A DNA stretch of 64,000 nt from NCBI RefSeq assembly GCF_901000735.1, contig NC_081541.1, positions 46,915,485 to 46,979,484 of the forward strand, given 5' to 3'. Made by a program: the position numbers and the translations under genes. Numbering within the stretch: position 1 is the first letter of the stretch; the number at the start of each line of letters is the position of its first letter. Under the pieces are notes generated by a model that saw only the letters and a program-made list of their open reading frames with translations, searched no databases and was not told where the DNA came from. Below are positions 53,415 through 64,000 of the stretch, piece by piece. This DNA comes from Corylus avellana (Eukaryota; Streptophyta; Magnoliopsida; Fagales; Betulaceae).

Positions 53415-55883
53415 GCTATCCCCCTTCTTAATCTACCTTTATCATACAGGCTAGGAAAGCATATTAATATATAATGAATTACAAGATTTGTTAAATACCC
53501 CTAATGCCGTCAAGCTTTGAGAACTCTTTGCACTTCGTTAGGGTATTTTTGGTACTCAAGATTACATTTCATGTATAAGAGACGTGTAGATTCAGCCAGG
53601 CACATCATGTAATGGACAATATAATTAAAGGCTTTAAAGCCGAGAATTGAAAATCTACACATCACCTTTGTATCCGCCAACCTTTTGTTCGTGTAGAAAC
53701 CAAAACCTTTTACTACAAAAATCATAATTTTATGAGTAATGCTACAAATCTTTCTTCTATCCCTCCAAGAATAATATAGCTCTTAAAATCACCATTAGAT
53801 TTGTGATTAATCGTTATTTAATTTTAATCAAATCATGATTTTAAAAGGCACCTAATTTTTAGAGGGACTTCTAAAATTACTCTAATTTTATTGCAAGACC
53901 GTCAATTAATTTTAAAGTGTATTTATATACTGTCACTTTATAAATAAATTTTTAAAAAAATGTGGTTAATCTCCTACCTTTTATTAAAAGGCATGAAAAA
54001 AAAAATGACTCTAATACTCCTTATTCTTGTAGTATATACCGATCTTGTAGTACTGCACCTTAAAGCTGATGTGGTATGGTATTGGTCCCCATAACATGTA
54101 GTGCATGAAAATGATTATTTTTTTGGTTGGGAAAATCACGTCACGTATATCAGTTTTTGGTGATACAAGAGTAATGCATATATAACATTATTTTACAAAA
54201 CATGGCGTGGCAGAACTGTTGTTATAACACCTAGTCTCATATTAAGAAGATAAGTGTTAACTCATATAAAGTGAGTGAATTATAAACAAGTTTATGATTG
54301 TTAAGTCTCATATTACAACTTTATTAGTCATTTTAAAGTAATAACGCAAAGGTTACACGTTATAATTGTGGCATATATATAATTGTAAGATCTAGCTATT
54401 AGGAAAATGGTAATGAGGCCACAGAATATGCATTTTTGCCTCATGCCATGCGAATTTCCCATTTGTCAAAGTAAGTTCTACAATTTGGGCTTCTTTTGGA
54501 GAGGCACGGCATCTATTTTTAAACTAATTTTTTATGATGCATATATACCTTTTGTAAGCTTCAAGTGGTAGCGTTTAATCCTTTGACTTCAAGTGGTAGT
54601 GTTTAATCCTTCTTAATCTACCTTTAATCCTTTGATTTATGTTACGGTTAGGATTTTGTTTTGTTGCAATTTACGGCGCACATGATGTCATGTCATTTAA
54701 ATAATGTTACAACATGTATATTTACCATGTTTCACAATCCATATTTTATTTTATTGCATTTAACAGTGTATATAATGTCACATCATTTAAAAATTGTTAA
54801 TAGTGTAGCAAAATTATTCATCATGTGGTAACTTATACATCATTTGTGAAATTTAATATGAACTATTAAATGATTCATCTCAATTTCAGGTTTTTTTTTG
54901 TAAATTACTTGTGGCTTCAACTATACAAGAAAAGAGCAAAGCTATAATCTTGAAAATGGAAAAAGGTAACAAACGATATAAAATAATGCTAATAAAAATA
55001 TTTAAAAAAATAAAATAAAACATTCAATCAATTTTTAGATCAACATGTGGCATGACCACCGAAAGGAACGGAATTCAAAATAATAGTATTTTATAATTTT
55101 TTTTTTTTTTTAATGTTGGTTTAATTTGATACACAACCGTTACTATATATAGGACAGAAATTAACAGTCGTTTGAATTTAATGAATTTATTTATAATTTT
55201 TCTTTTCTTTATTATTTATATTTTTTTCTATTATTTTCTAAGATGTTTTCGCAAAAACAAAAGTTATATTGAAAACCTGCGCATAGCCCAGATTATAGGC
55301 TAGTTCAAAATAATAGTATTTCATTGAAGAATCCATTGGATCCTAATATATTGATGATGAATAATATAATAGTATATTATTTATAATTAATATTCTAACA
55401 TTTTCTAACGTGTGAGTTCAAACTCTCTCTTAATAAGTGGGGTCTAATAGTAGAATACTTAATTGAAATTGAAAGCAAATTATATAGATCGCATGGTTCA
55501 AAAGTCACGATCTTTGCTCTAATACCATATTGATAAATCAACACCTATCCTGAAAACTTAAATTGCTAAAAAAATGATTGATTCAATTATTTAATTAATA
55601 TTTTTTTTTTACGTACCGGAGAGAGTTCAAAGACACATATAAACAAAGGAAATGAGAAGTGTGTAATACACCCATATGGGAGCTTTAATCTGATTGTTCA
55701 TACCTTACACCAATGAGTAGTTGCATGCTAAGAATGTTTATTACAATTGTCAAACAACATTTGAAGAGCACCCCTTCTGTCTCTTTGTCTCTCTCATGCA
55801 CACACACACACACAAGCACGACATCCTAGAAGATGAAAAATCTGGATTAGGATTTGAATCTCTGCGTTGTCTTCTCAGGAACA
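53415..55883. other. Intergenic region between gene D and the tetraspanin gene
   Basis: The neighbouring genes diverge from here, so both promoters should lie inside. AT-rich, with no recognisable gene. TTCTCAG just before 55876 looks like an acceptor, suggesting an intron in the 5' untranslated region of the tetraspanin gene. A scattered repeat with CTCTAATACCAT lies near 55400-55545. Confidence 0.6.
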
Positions 55884-58109
55884 ATGGCTAAGAGACCATT
55901 TGTGGAGTTCCTTCTGCAGCTTATCAACTTCATTTTCTCCCTCTGTGGCCTAGGTGTACTGTTTTATGGGCTATTTTGTTTGATCAAGTGGAAACAGCAG
56001 GCTTCAGTGCAATCTGATCATCATGATACTGACGAAGCAGAGCACCCAATCGACGATTGCTCGATATTGATCCATCGCCAGTGTTGTCTGATAGGCTTCC
56101 TACAGCTTGGTAAGTGGATTAAGTTTATGATATATAATAGCAGTCTTCTTTTTAGATCAAGATAATGAATATCTTTTCATTTTTTGATGGTTTTAATTGT
56201 ATTTCTTTGTTAATGTATTTAACATGGTACTAAAACATAAGTCATGAGTTCAAATATTGACTCCGCAATTCATCCCATTTCAATTAAACAGTTTTTACTC
56301 ACCGTGTCCTATCAACTTAAGTTTTTTGGTTAAGTAATGATTTAACATAGTATTAGAGTATTAGACTTAAGACTCTAAGTTAAAGTTTGAACATTGATTC
56401 TGCAATTTATCTCTCATAAGCTTAAACTGTTGGGATAGGTGGTGATTTAACAATTTCCGGCACTAAATGACTGAGAAGGAAAGAAAATGGAGGAATTAAT
56501 GCGGATCTGCAATTTTATACTCATCTCAATTCCATTCATCTCTTGACTTCAAAACTCTCTGAGTCCGTTTTGGGTCCTCCAAAGCAAATTATCACCAGTA
56601 AAGTGATAAGAATAAGATTCATATCTCCCCATGTTGATGTACATCAGTAGCAATCACCATTTGGTCTCATTTCATATACCAACTGTACAGAAAGCAGCTT
56701 GATTTAGATGAGTGTAATGGGTAGATTTATGTAGATTATGTGAACTTTTTACAAAATGATTCTACACTACTGTCCAATTGTGTGTGTAATATATGTATGT
56801 ATGCAAGTATGTATGTAGATAACACTTGATGGATGTATATATTCATGTGCATCATACTGTTAAAACAACCCCATAAGATATTAGATATATTACAACTCTG
56901 GTGCTGATATCATGTTCATCATCTTTATGCAAATTTTGCAGGTTTATACACCTTCTGATCACAATTGGTGCAATCCTCTTCATCATTTCCTGTTTTGGAT
57001 ATGTAGGAACAGCATCAAGGAGTCCTTCTTGTTTAATATCTGTATCCTCAACTTACTTCACCTTTTAATTCTTTTCCTTCTTTGTTTGTTCATTTCATAT
57101 CTTCTTAATTTGCATGCTTCTGCGTAAATTAAGACACTAATTAAGTCCTTAATTAGGAAATTATTAGTACTCTGTATTCTTGGTGGCACTTGTCCTTGCA
57201 GAATTAGCAGTTGCAGCTTTCATGATCATTGATCACAGCTGGAACAAGGTGATGATTTTACACTGCTTTTTGTTGCTCCCTGCTTTTACCAAGAACAATT
57301 TTGGTCTCTAGTTTGTCTTTCTTCCTGATTGAATGACAATCCTGGTTACATAAGTTTTACACAAACATGCCATTCTGAACCAGTTTTCTTTTTCACTAAA
57401 GATTTAAGCTTGGCATTACCATTGCAAAGTTATGTTTTGACACGACCAATAATACATACATTTCATGGGGTAAATACATTTAACCCCGTCAAAGTCCCAC
57501 CACTTTTGCATTTTAGCTTTCAAAGTTTGAAAAGTGACATTCAATCCTTATAAACTACCAAACTGTGACAAGTTGACCCCTCTGTTAATTTTTTTTCCGT
57601 CTTATTGTACAGAATGTCAGTCACGTGCGACTTTTGACCACCTGAACTCCCACAAAAGCCCTCAAATTTAAGGTGTTGACTAAAAACAAAAAACAAAAAA
57701 AAAAACCCCCAAGAGGATCGACCTAGCCTAGATATATTTTTTGCTTGTTGTGTAGTTTTCTTGTGGCATAGAATGGGTAAACAATTTCAGAAACTCCTGC
57801 AGGTTGTGCCTGCAGATAGAAGTGGCAACTTTTACTCGGTCTACTACTTTTTGAACAAGAACTGGACAATCATGAGATGGATTGCTCTTGCGGTTCTTAT
57901 CTTACAGGTAAATATATAATAAAAATTAAAAAAGAAAGAATATTTTCCATTTCTCTAAATTTATGTTGAAAATCTCTCAGGTTATTGCTCTACTACTAGC
58001 TTTGTATTTACGGTACGTGTTCAGCCGAGCCAAACATGTGAGCAGCGACGATGAGAGTGTTGACTATCCTCGAAAATTACAAGCATTTGTTGGGAGGAAG
58101 AGTAAGTAA
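55884..58109 (+). CDS. Tetraspanin-like membrane protein, apparent frameshift in exon 1
   Basis: Exons: 55884-56109, 56942-57041, 57168-57248, 57803-57907 and 57981-58109. The product opens MAKRPFVEF and has four hydrophobic segments: residues about 8-32, exon 2 (LLITIGAILFIISCFGYVG), exon 3 (FLVALVLAELAVAAFMI) and exons 4-5. A short tail ends SRAKHVSSDDES...GRKSK. The layout resembles plant tetraspanin-19-type proteins, which organise membrane microdomains. Exon 1 does not join exon 2 in frame: the end of exon 1 reads sensibly (DPSPVLSDRLPTAW, then exon 2) in the frame one base off from the ATG frame, so a one-base indel lies between about 56033 and 56062. It could be a sequencing error, a null allele or a pseudogene. 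No large Cys-rich loop is seen, unlike animal tetraspanins. Confidence 0.65.
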
Positions 58110-59311
58110 GCCAGCAGCACACCCTCCAGCAGTGGCAAACAACAGATTACACCAACAAGAAAACTAGTTTACTTGCAGTTGGCAAACTTATCTATATATA
58201 TACAATGTAAAAGTAATTGGAGCAAAGCTATTGATACCTTGACTCTAATGTCATTACTCTTAAAACTCCTAGGATCTTGATTAGGAGACGAGGTGGTTTT
58301 GTCTATGAAGTATGTGTTATAATATTAATTAAATGATTAAACTCATCATTTGTTTTGAATTTAAAGTTTTGGAATAAATTGTGATTTAATATAGTATTAA
58401 AGTAAAGGTATTGAGTTAGAACCTTATTTTTGTAATTCATTTCTCATTTTAATTAAATATTTCACATATTGAACCTTACTTATTGAGAGTGAGTTTGATC
58501 TCAAACGTGAAGAAAAATATTAAAATATTAATTAAATAATTAAATTCACTCTTTCCTATTAATTTAAGCTTTTAAGATAAAAATGTTGACATTTTTGATG
58601 AACCTCATCGACTCCTCTTCACACAAAAAAGAGGAGGAAAAAAAGAAAGGAGTAGAACATTAGAATGAAGTAGAGATAGAGTATACAAGAAAAACAACTA
58701 AACAAAATAGCGAGAGGTCGTACCCAAGTACATAAAGAGTATACAAGAAAAAACAACAAAACAAAAAAGGAAAAAAAGACTAACAAAATCATGCAAACCC
58801 TACAACAACTATTCGGAGTCATCTGTCCCAAGATGCATTCTTACTCGTTTTCACCAGCAATGAAGGAATCAGACAACAATCAAGAAGGCAGTGGTAGACC
58901 ATTCAAAACTTGGTTCAGCTTATAACTAATGATGTTAAGGAGCTGTAGTCTAGTGCTTCTGTCCTGTGTAGCTTGTGCGCAAAACCCCACTTGGAACCAC
59001 AAAAAGATTGGGAAATTGAAAAACCAAAGATTGTAGCTAGCCTCAACCAAAAAGCACCATTATCATTACAAGAGTGATGGAGATGCTATTCAAGATTGAG
59101 AAGCCTCCTTACACTTGATATGAATGAAAGCATGTTCTTCCCACTCAATCGTGCTCAGAAAAAAGATATCATCTCATGGCATACTTATAGCAACCAAAGC
59201 TCAATGCCAAAGCACAAACTAAAATCATAATCATCACCACAACTCTAGGTAGATGGCCCTTTTAGACTCCTCATCTTTTAGTTTTTCCTTCAGAAATGCT
59301 ATTGCAATCAA
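58110..59311. other. Convergent intergenic region
   Basis: The tetraspanin and HIT zinc-finger genes converge here, so both 3' ends should lie inside. 58590-58760 contains two copies of a GAGTATACAAGAAAAA word and AAGTACATAAAGAG, which on the minus strand resembles the 3' region of plant LINE elements. 58760-59250 could be 3' untranslated sequence of the minus-strand gene. Confidence 0.4.
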
Positions 59312-62300
59312 TTATTCAAGAATCTCTCCTTCCTCTAATTCCTCTGCTGAGAAAACTCCACGGACACCTGAGATATCTATTCTTTCTTCTACATCCACTT
59401 CCTCAGCAAACTCTCCTTCCAAATCAAGGAAGTCATCAGGATTAATGTCTGCCATTAGATCTGAGTATGCATCTATTAGGCCCTGATCAAAATCAAACTC
59501 CATCATTTCAGAAACTCCTGGTTCATTGGTATTGGAGCTGGAATGTGACATGTTGCCTGCTGCCGCTCTTGCCAACAAAGGCCTTTCTGATGAGTTATTT
59601 GTCGCTTTCTCAGACCTCCTGTTCCAGTGGGGGAATTGATGCATTGGACTTGAACTCAAATGCTTCATGAGATCACAAACACGAGGATCTGAAGAATTGT
59701 TGTCATCATCTATTTCCTCCTCCTTGAAGAGAACACCTTGTGGGCTTGGATTGCTTCCAGAATCTTTAAGCTCTGGTTTATGAGTAACTAGATTGGCTTC
59801 TTTAACGACTTCAGAATCATAGCTGTGTGAAGGGAGAAATACATATATTACAGGATACTCCAATATAACCATATTGGCTAATTGTTGCTTTATTGGGGCC
59901 TTTACGTCCAACTCACAGAAAGGTGACCCAGGACCCTGCAATACTCAAAAATATCAGATCACGCAGATTACAAATATTTGAAAGACTAATTAAGATGAAC
60001 AAAACAAGTTATTATCAGGGGGAAAAGGGGTAAAAAAAAGTCTCAAGGGCCAAGTGCAATTGCAAGCATTCGATTCTTGAGTACTTTATGCAAAAAAAGT
60101 TGGAGGTTAGGACTATATCCAAGCCCACCCCTCCATGAAACCCATTTAGGTGGGACCAGTACTGGATGATGAGTCTAATGACCCCTAAACTAGAAGATCA
60201 AACTGTCCAATACGATTCAAGACCAACAGAAACCCAACCATTAGCCATGATCTCCAAGCATAGTTCAACTTGACTTCAGTCAAGGGTGCTCGACTTTAAA
60301 CCTTTTTTTTTTTTTTAAGTCAAGGGGTGCTTGACTTTAAACTATAGTGCAAATGAGATGAGTGCACATATAAAACAGTGATAGAAAGTAGTGCCGCAGC
60401 CTTTTTAAGTAGAAGTAATTACTGGGCCATAAAGCAACAAATGTCTTTATCAGCCAGCATACTACGATCATCTATTATGCAACAACTACAATCAGTTCCT
60501 TCTTTTTATGTACAAAAAGCAGCCAATTCCAGAGTATCCCAAAATCTGACTAAAGCATGTAACATATGATCCCCAAGAGCTCTCCAAAGCGGTAGTGGAA
60601 TGAAGCACACAGCAGAAGTGATACCAATGCCTAATAGACACAGATCAAGCAAGAAATAACAGACATTGTTTTTTCGATAGATAAATACAATTCATGCACC
60701 TATATGGGATTGACCTTGTGATCTCACTTTCCACTCCAATTTTATGGGGGAGGATATGCCATTTGGTCTAAAGACTGTTGGCATATCATACATAATTAGA
60801 GATGATGAATCACCTACAGGTTCAAACCTCCAGAATTTGTTCAAAGTATACATTAGACTATAACACCTTGATTTCTAAAATGAAACAAGTTAAGATTGAC
60901 TCCCCTACGGATTACAAGGACACGAATACACATCACATGCAAGCCGGTCTCCAAGGAAAAATCCAATTTGCACCCAACCAAATTTCTCCTCTAAGGCCAG
61001 GGACCAAGTGACCTGTGATTGAAGGTCCTAAACTTTTTTTTGGATGAATGATTGAAGGTCCTAAACTTGACATGTAAAAGTGACATTTTGAACTGGTACT
61101 ATACTGGCAAACTGTTTTCAGAGTTGAAAATTGCTATTTAGATGTCCAAGGTAAAGTATTCAACAACACCACCAGTAAAGAGAAAGAGAAAAACCTTAGG
61201 ATATTTACGGATGAAAAACTTGAGACAATCAAGCTGTTCCTCACAGAATTGCCTTAGCGGATGATTCCATGGCCCAGGTTTTAGATGATTCTCAATAATG
61301 GAGTAGAGGTTCATATTTTCATTCACTCTGAAACAACATTAAATGCATCAGTTCTCCATCCAATTGACTCATGCATCAATTTTTTTTTTTTTTTTTAATT
61401 CTTTTTTTTATGTTAACAGGTTTCTGTAAGAGGATAAGAATTGCTAAGAAATAATAGTTCTCCTTAGTATAAGAGTTCATAAGACAGCTCACCCGTGATC
61501 ATGTAAAACGACATTTGTTGAGTGAAACCGCCACTCAATGGTCCACGAGATAGATTTCTTCCTGAAATTATCAATAATAGGAATTGTACAATCTAATCAA
61601 AAAACACCAACCGGCACAATACTAGAATCTCAGTTCATCTCCAATACCATTATGCAAAAAATACATACGCATAAACACAAACATGCATATAAATCAATTA
61701 GACATTGCATATCTGAGCAATAAGATACCACATGGAAATCTACCAAAATTTCAGAACACATCACCAATATTTTCATCTAACTATAATTGATCATCCAATA
61801 AATCCACCATAAAGAATTCCAAAATTTCTAATCTTAACCTTTTGTTGTATCGAGTTTGATTTTTCTCTCTTTTTGACATTCCATTAGGGAGCAATAGTAG
61901 TTTTGTCCTCCGACTTGCAGCAGCACTCCGAAGGCTGTTAAGGTGACATGGTAACTTAAAATGAGCATTCCCACACAACTTAGTTCTCACTCTCTGAGCA
62001 GATTCTGCAACCCTCTTCACTTCCTCAAGTAAATTATAATCTACACAGAATATTCAAAAACAGAAAAGTATTGGTATAAACATGTAAGAAATGTAGCAAC
62101 CTTCATCAATCAAGTTATAACATACTCATTAAGAATTTAAGAAAATAACGAAGAAATATCTCAACCCGTTTAGGACAAAATAATGAGCTTCTCCAAGCAA
62201 ATTATAAGCCACCCGTGAAAATTTATTCAAGCCTATGAAAAGGGTATTGAACCTGACACTAAAGGAGCAATAGGAGGAAATTTTATTTGAAGAAAACCAC

Positions 62301-63022
62301 AGGTACTAAAATTTCTAACTCACATAAAGAGCATCACAATTTGATTAAAAAACACCATGTAGAAAACTTCCTCAAGGAAATTATAATCCATGAATAGGAG
62401 GGGGAAAAGTCCATAATTGCAGCATAGTTCCCAAAATTTCAAGAGAGGATACCAAATTTTCACAAGCTAATGGTGGCCTACTTGTATAGAACCCTATGAA
62501 ACCGTGAATGGGTTATCGTTATTCTAAGCCAAATTAGCAAAATTTAATAGATAATTAGAGAAATTCCGAACCAGCAAACAAAAGGGTGTCTGAATTCAAA
62601 GAAAATACAGAATTTGAAAGAGGAAAGCACGCCTATTAGTATTCGCATAGAACACCATGAAAACGTGAAAAGGGTATTCATATTCGAAGCCAAAATAGCA
62701 AACTACCAAGGGGACTTGGAGAACTTCCAACCCAGCAAACAAAAGGGTCTCTGAATTCAAAGAAAAAGCAGAGAAATTGACAAAGAAAAGTACCAGAGAC
62801 GAGCAGATTATCGTCGAACTGAGAGAGCGGGACGAACTGAGTTTGGTTCCTCTTTCCCGTACACCCAGCGCGTTGCTTGTGAGCTTTGACGCAAAGAAGG
62901 CTACAAGAGCGCACGGAGCAACCTGGGCACTTGTACTTTGATGGGTTCGCTTTGCACTCCTCGCACAAAGGTGCGTCTTTGGCGCTTGGGTTCGTCGGAG
63001 CTGGACCTTCTTGGCCCTCCAT
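59312..63022 (-). CDS. BCD1: Box C/D snoRNA protein 1-like, HIT-type zinc finger
   Basis: Five exons give 418 residues: 63022-62794, 62040-61839, 61561-61493, 61327-61195, 59935-59312. Residues 20-54 form a HIT zinc finger (Cys20, 23, 32, 35, 40, 44, His48, Cys54). The next exons carry a basic stretch (RTKLLLLPNGMSKREKNQ), then SISWTIEWRFHST and HPLRQFCEEQ, all typical of the Bcd1 family. The long last exon includes IYVFLPSHSYDSE, a low-complexity acidic part, and an FDQGLIDAYSDL...NPDDFLDLE end. In yeast and animals this nuclear protein is needed for early assembly of box C/D snoRNPs that guide rRNA 2'-O-methylation. No damage is seen. Exon 1 is repeated at 37289-37464. Confidence 0.88.
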
Positions 63023-64000
63023 TTCAATACAAACACAGAGAAAGAGGAGGGTGGGGTTTTAGTAGGGGACTAGGGTTTATGATTGAAAGAGAGAGCCGTA
63101 TAGCTGGTCATTGACAGTCATTGTTTACGGTGAAAGAAACCAAAAGTACAAAGTTTTCGTAAAGACGCGCTTTATCTATCAGCGTGTTTGGTGAACCGTT
63201 GATGTAAACAGCGGTTCTGTGAAAGACTACTTTCTAGACAACAAAACCTCGACCAAAAAAAAAAAAAAATAGATGCAGCTTAGTTTTCAACCACCAATTT
63301 GGCAATTGGTATGGTTTGATGGTCAGTTTTCTGACTATGACAATTTTTTTTTTTTCAAAAAAAAAAATATTTGGGTTGAAAAAAATAATTTAATACACTA
63401 ATTTATTAAAAATACATAGTAAGAGTCACACTAATTCTTGAATATATCCAAATACATACAATTTAGATATATTCAACAATTGACAAAAGAAGCTATAAGA
63501 AATTTCTCAGCTTGAAGGGATTGTAAGTCACCCTGTCACCGTTTGCCAAAGGACTGGACCGGAAAGGAGAAAAAAAAAAAACAAAAATTAACTCTACTAT
63601 TCATCTCAAAATTAATCCTAATATTTTTACTTTTTTCATCACATCAATTAATTTTTAATATTATTCAAATAAAAAAATCACTACAAAATAAATTTTTTTC
63701 ACTTTTTATACAAAATATCTTAATCTTTTTTTTCACATCAATTAAATATGCTACATTTCGGTCTACTTACTTAAGTCCACTCATTTGCCAAAGGTAGCAC
63801 CGTTGTCGATGTGGCCACACTATTGTCACTTTTTTAAGAGGCATAATTAAAGTTTTCGCACATTTTCTGTTGGGAAATTGATTAAAAAAAATTGATGGAA
63901 GAATCTAACTAAAAAAACAATAAAAAACCCATGAAGCTGATTGTGACTTTATAATTTTCCAATAAATAAAAATAGGATTGATTTCCAACCTTGTAAAAAG
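63023..64000. other. 5' flank of the HIT zinc-finger gene
   Basis: AT-rich, with no gene. A GA-rich stretch upstream of the ATG (to about 63095) probably includes the 5' untranslated region and core promoter. It is the same as 37465-38442. Confidence 0.6.

Noticed and set aside
58590..58760. LINE 3' end with a 70-codon minus ORF
   Set aside because: Only short words resemble LINE tails; no reverse transcriptase or poly-A tail is seen, so it is mentioned but not annotated as an element.
62596..63036. 146-codon minus-strand ORF overlapping exon 1 of the HIT zinc-finger gene
   Set aside because: It is an out-of-frame shadow of exon 1 that reads into intron 1.

Overview
The window is nuclear DNA from a eudicot plant. 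It is AT-rich, its genes are split by typical GT-AG introns, and it carries plant-type glycoside hydrolase family 1 (GH1) genes with the 13-exon layout, a caulimovirid insertion with a tRNA-Met primer site, CACTA-like repeats, MITEs and tRNA-derived SINEs. A woody rosid would fit, but no species can be named from sequence alone. There are seven N runs: six of 100 bases (1292-1391, 6553-6652, 19365-19464, 21270-21369, 37189-37288, 40676-40775) and one of 20 (20066-20085).

Layout. 1-9428 is a scrambled, decayed endogenous pararetrovirus locus: movement-protein pieces, a downstream ORF (called ORF2 here), primer-binding sites and promoter-like intergenic regions, in both orientations. 9429-11255 is CACTA-like repeat DNA that ends inside a GH1 pseudogene (11256-11785). 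GH1 gene A is on the + strand (14010-19348). 19465-21269 holds inverted-repeat elements and an RNase H retroelement fragment. From 21370 rightwards the GH1 genes are on the minus strand: a two-exon copy of A (A', 21678-22258), gene B (24313-30140), a partial copy of gene C (C1, 34572-36994), complete gene C (40974-46053) and gene D (48586-53387). A tetraspanin-like gene (+, 55884-58109) and a HIT zinc-finger box C/D snoRNP assembly gene (-, 59312-63022) close the window.

Genes. B, C and D give complete GH1 reading frames of about 509, 509 and 503 residues, with secretion signals and both catalytic glutamates. They are most likely secreted or vacuolar beta-glucosidases acting on plant glycosides; substrates cannot be deduced. 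Gene A has an open spliced frame (494 residues) but lacks one exon and has lost a sugar-binding glutamine, so it may be inactive or altered.

The strongest structural signal concerns the assembly. Four long, nearly identical duplications each have at least one copy ending at an N gap (3345-6552 with 6653-9862; 11590-14895 inverted with 21370-24540; 34374-37188 with 40776-43588; 37289-38442 with 62847-64000). This fits unmerged haplotype contigs, one inverted and one misplaced, better than real duplications. On that reading the underlying locus is a head-to-tail array D-C-B-A next to the tetraspanin and snoRNP genes. One haplotype carries a chimeric GH1 pseudogene, CACTA-like DNA and viral debris where the other has intact gene B.
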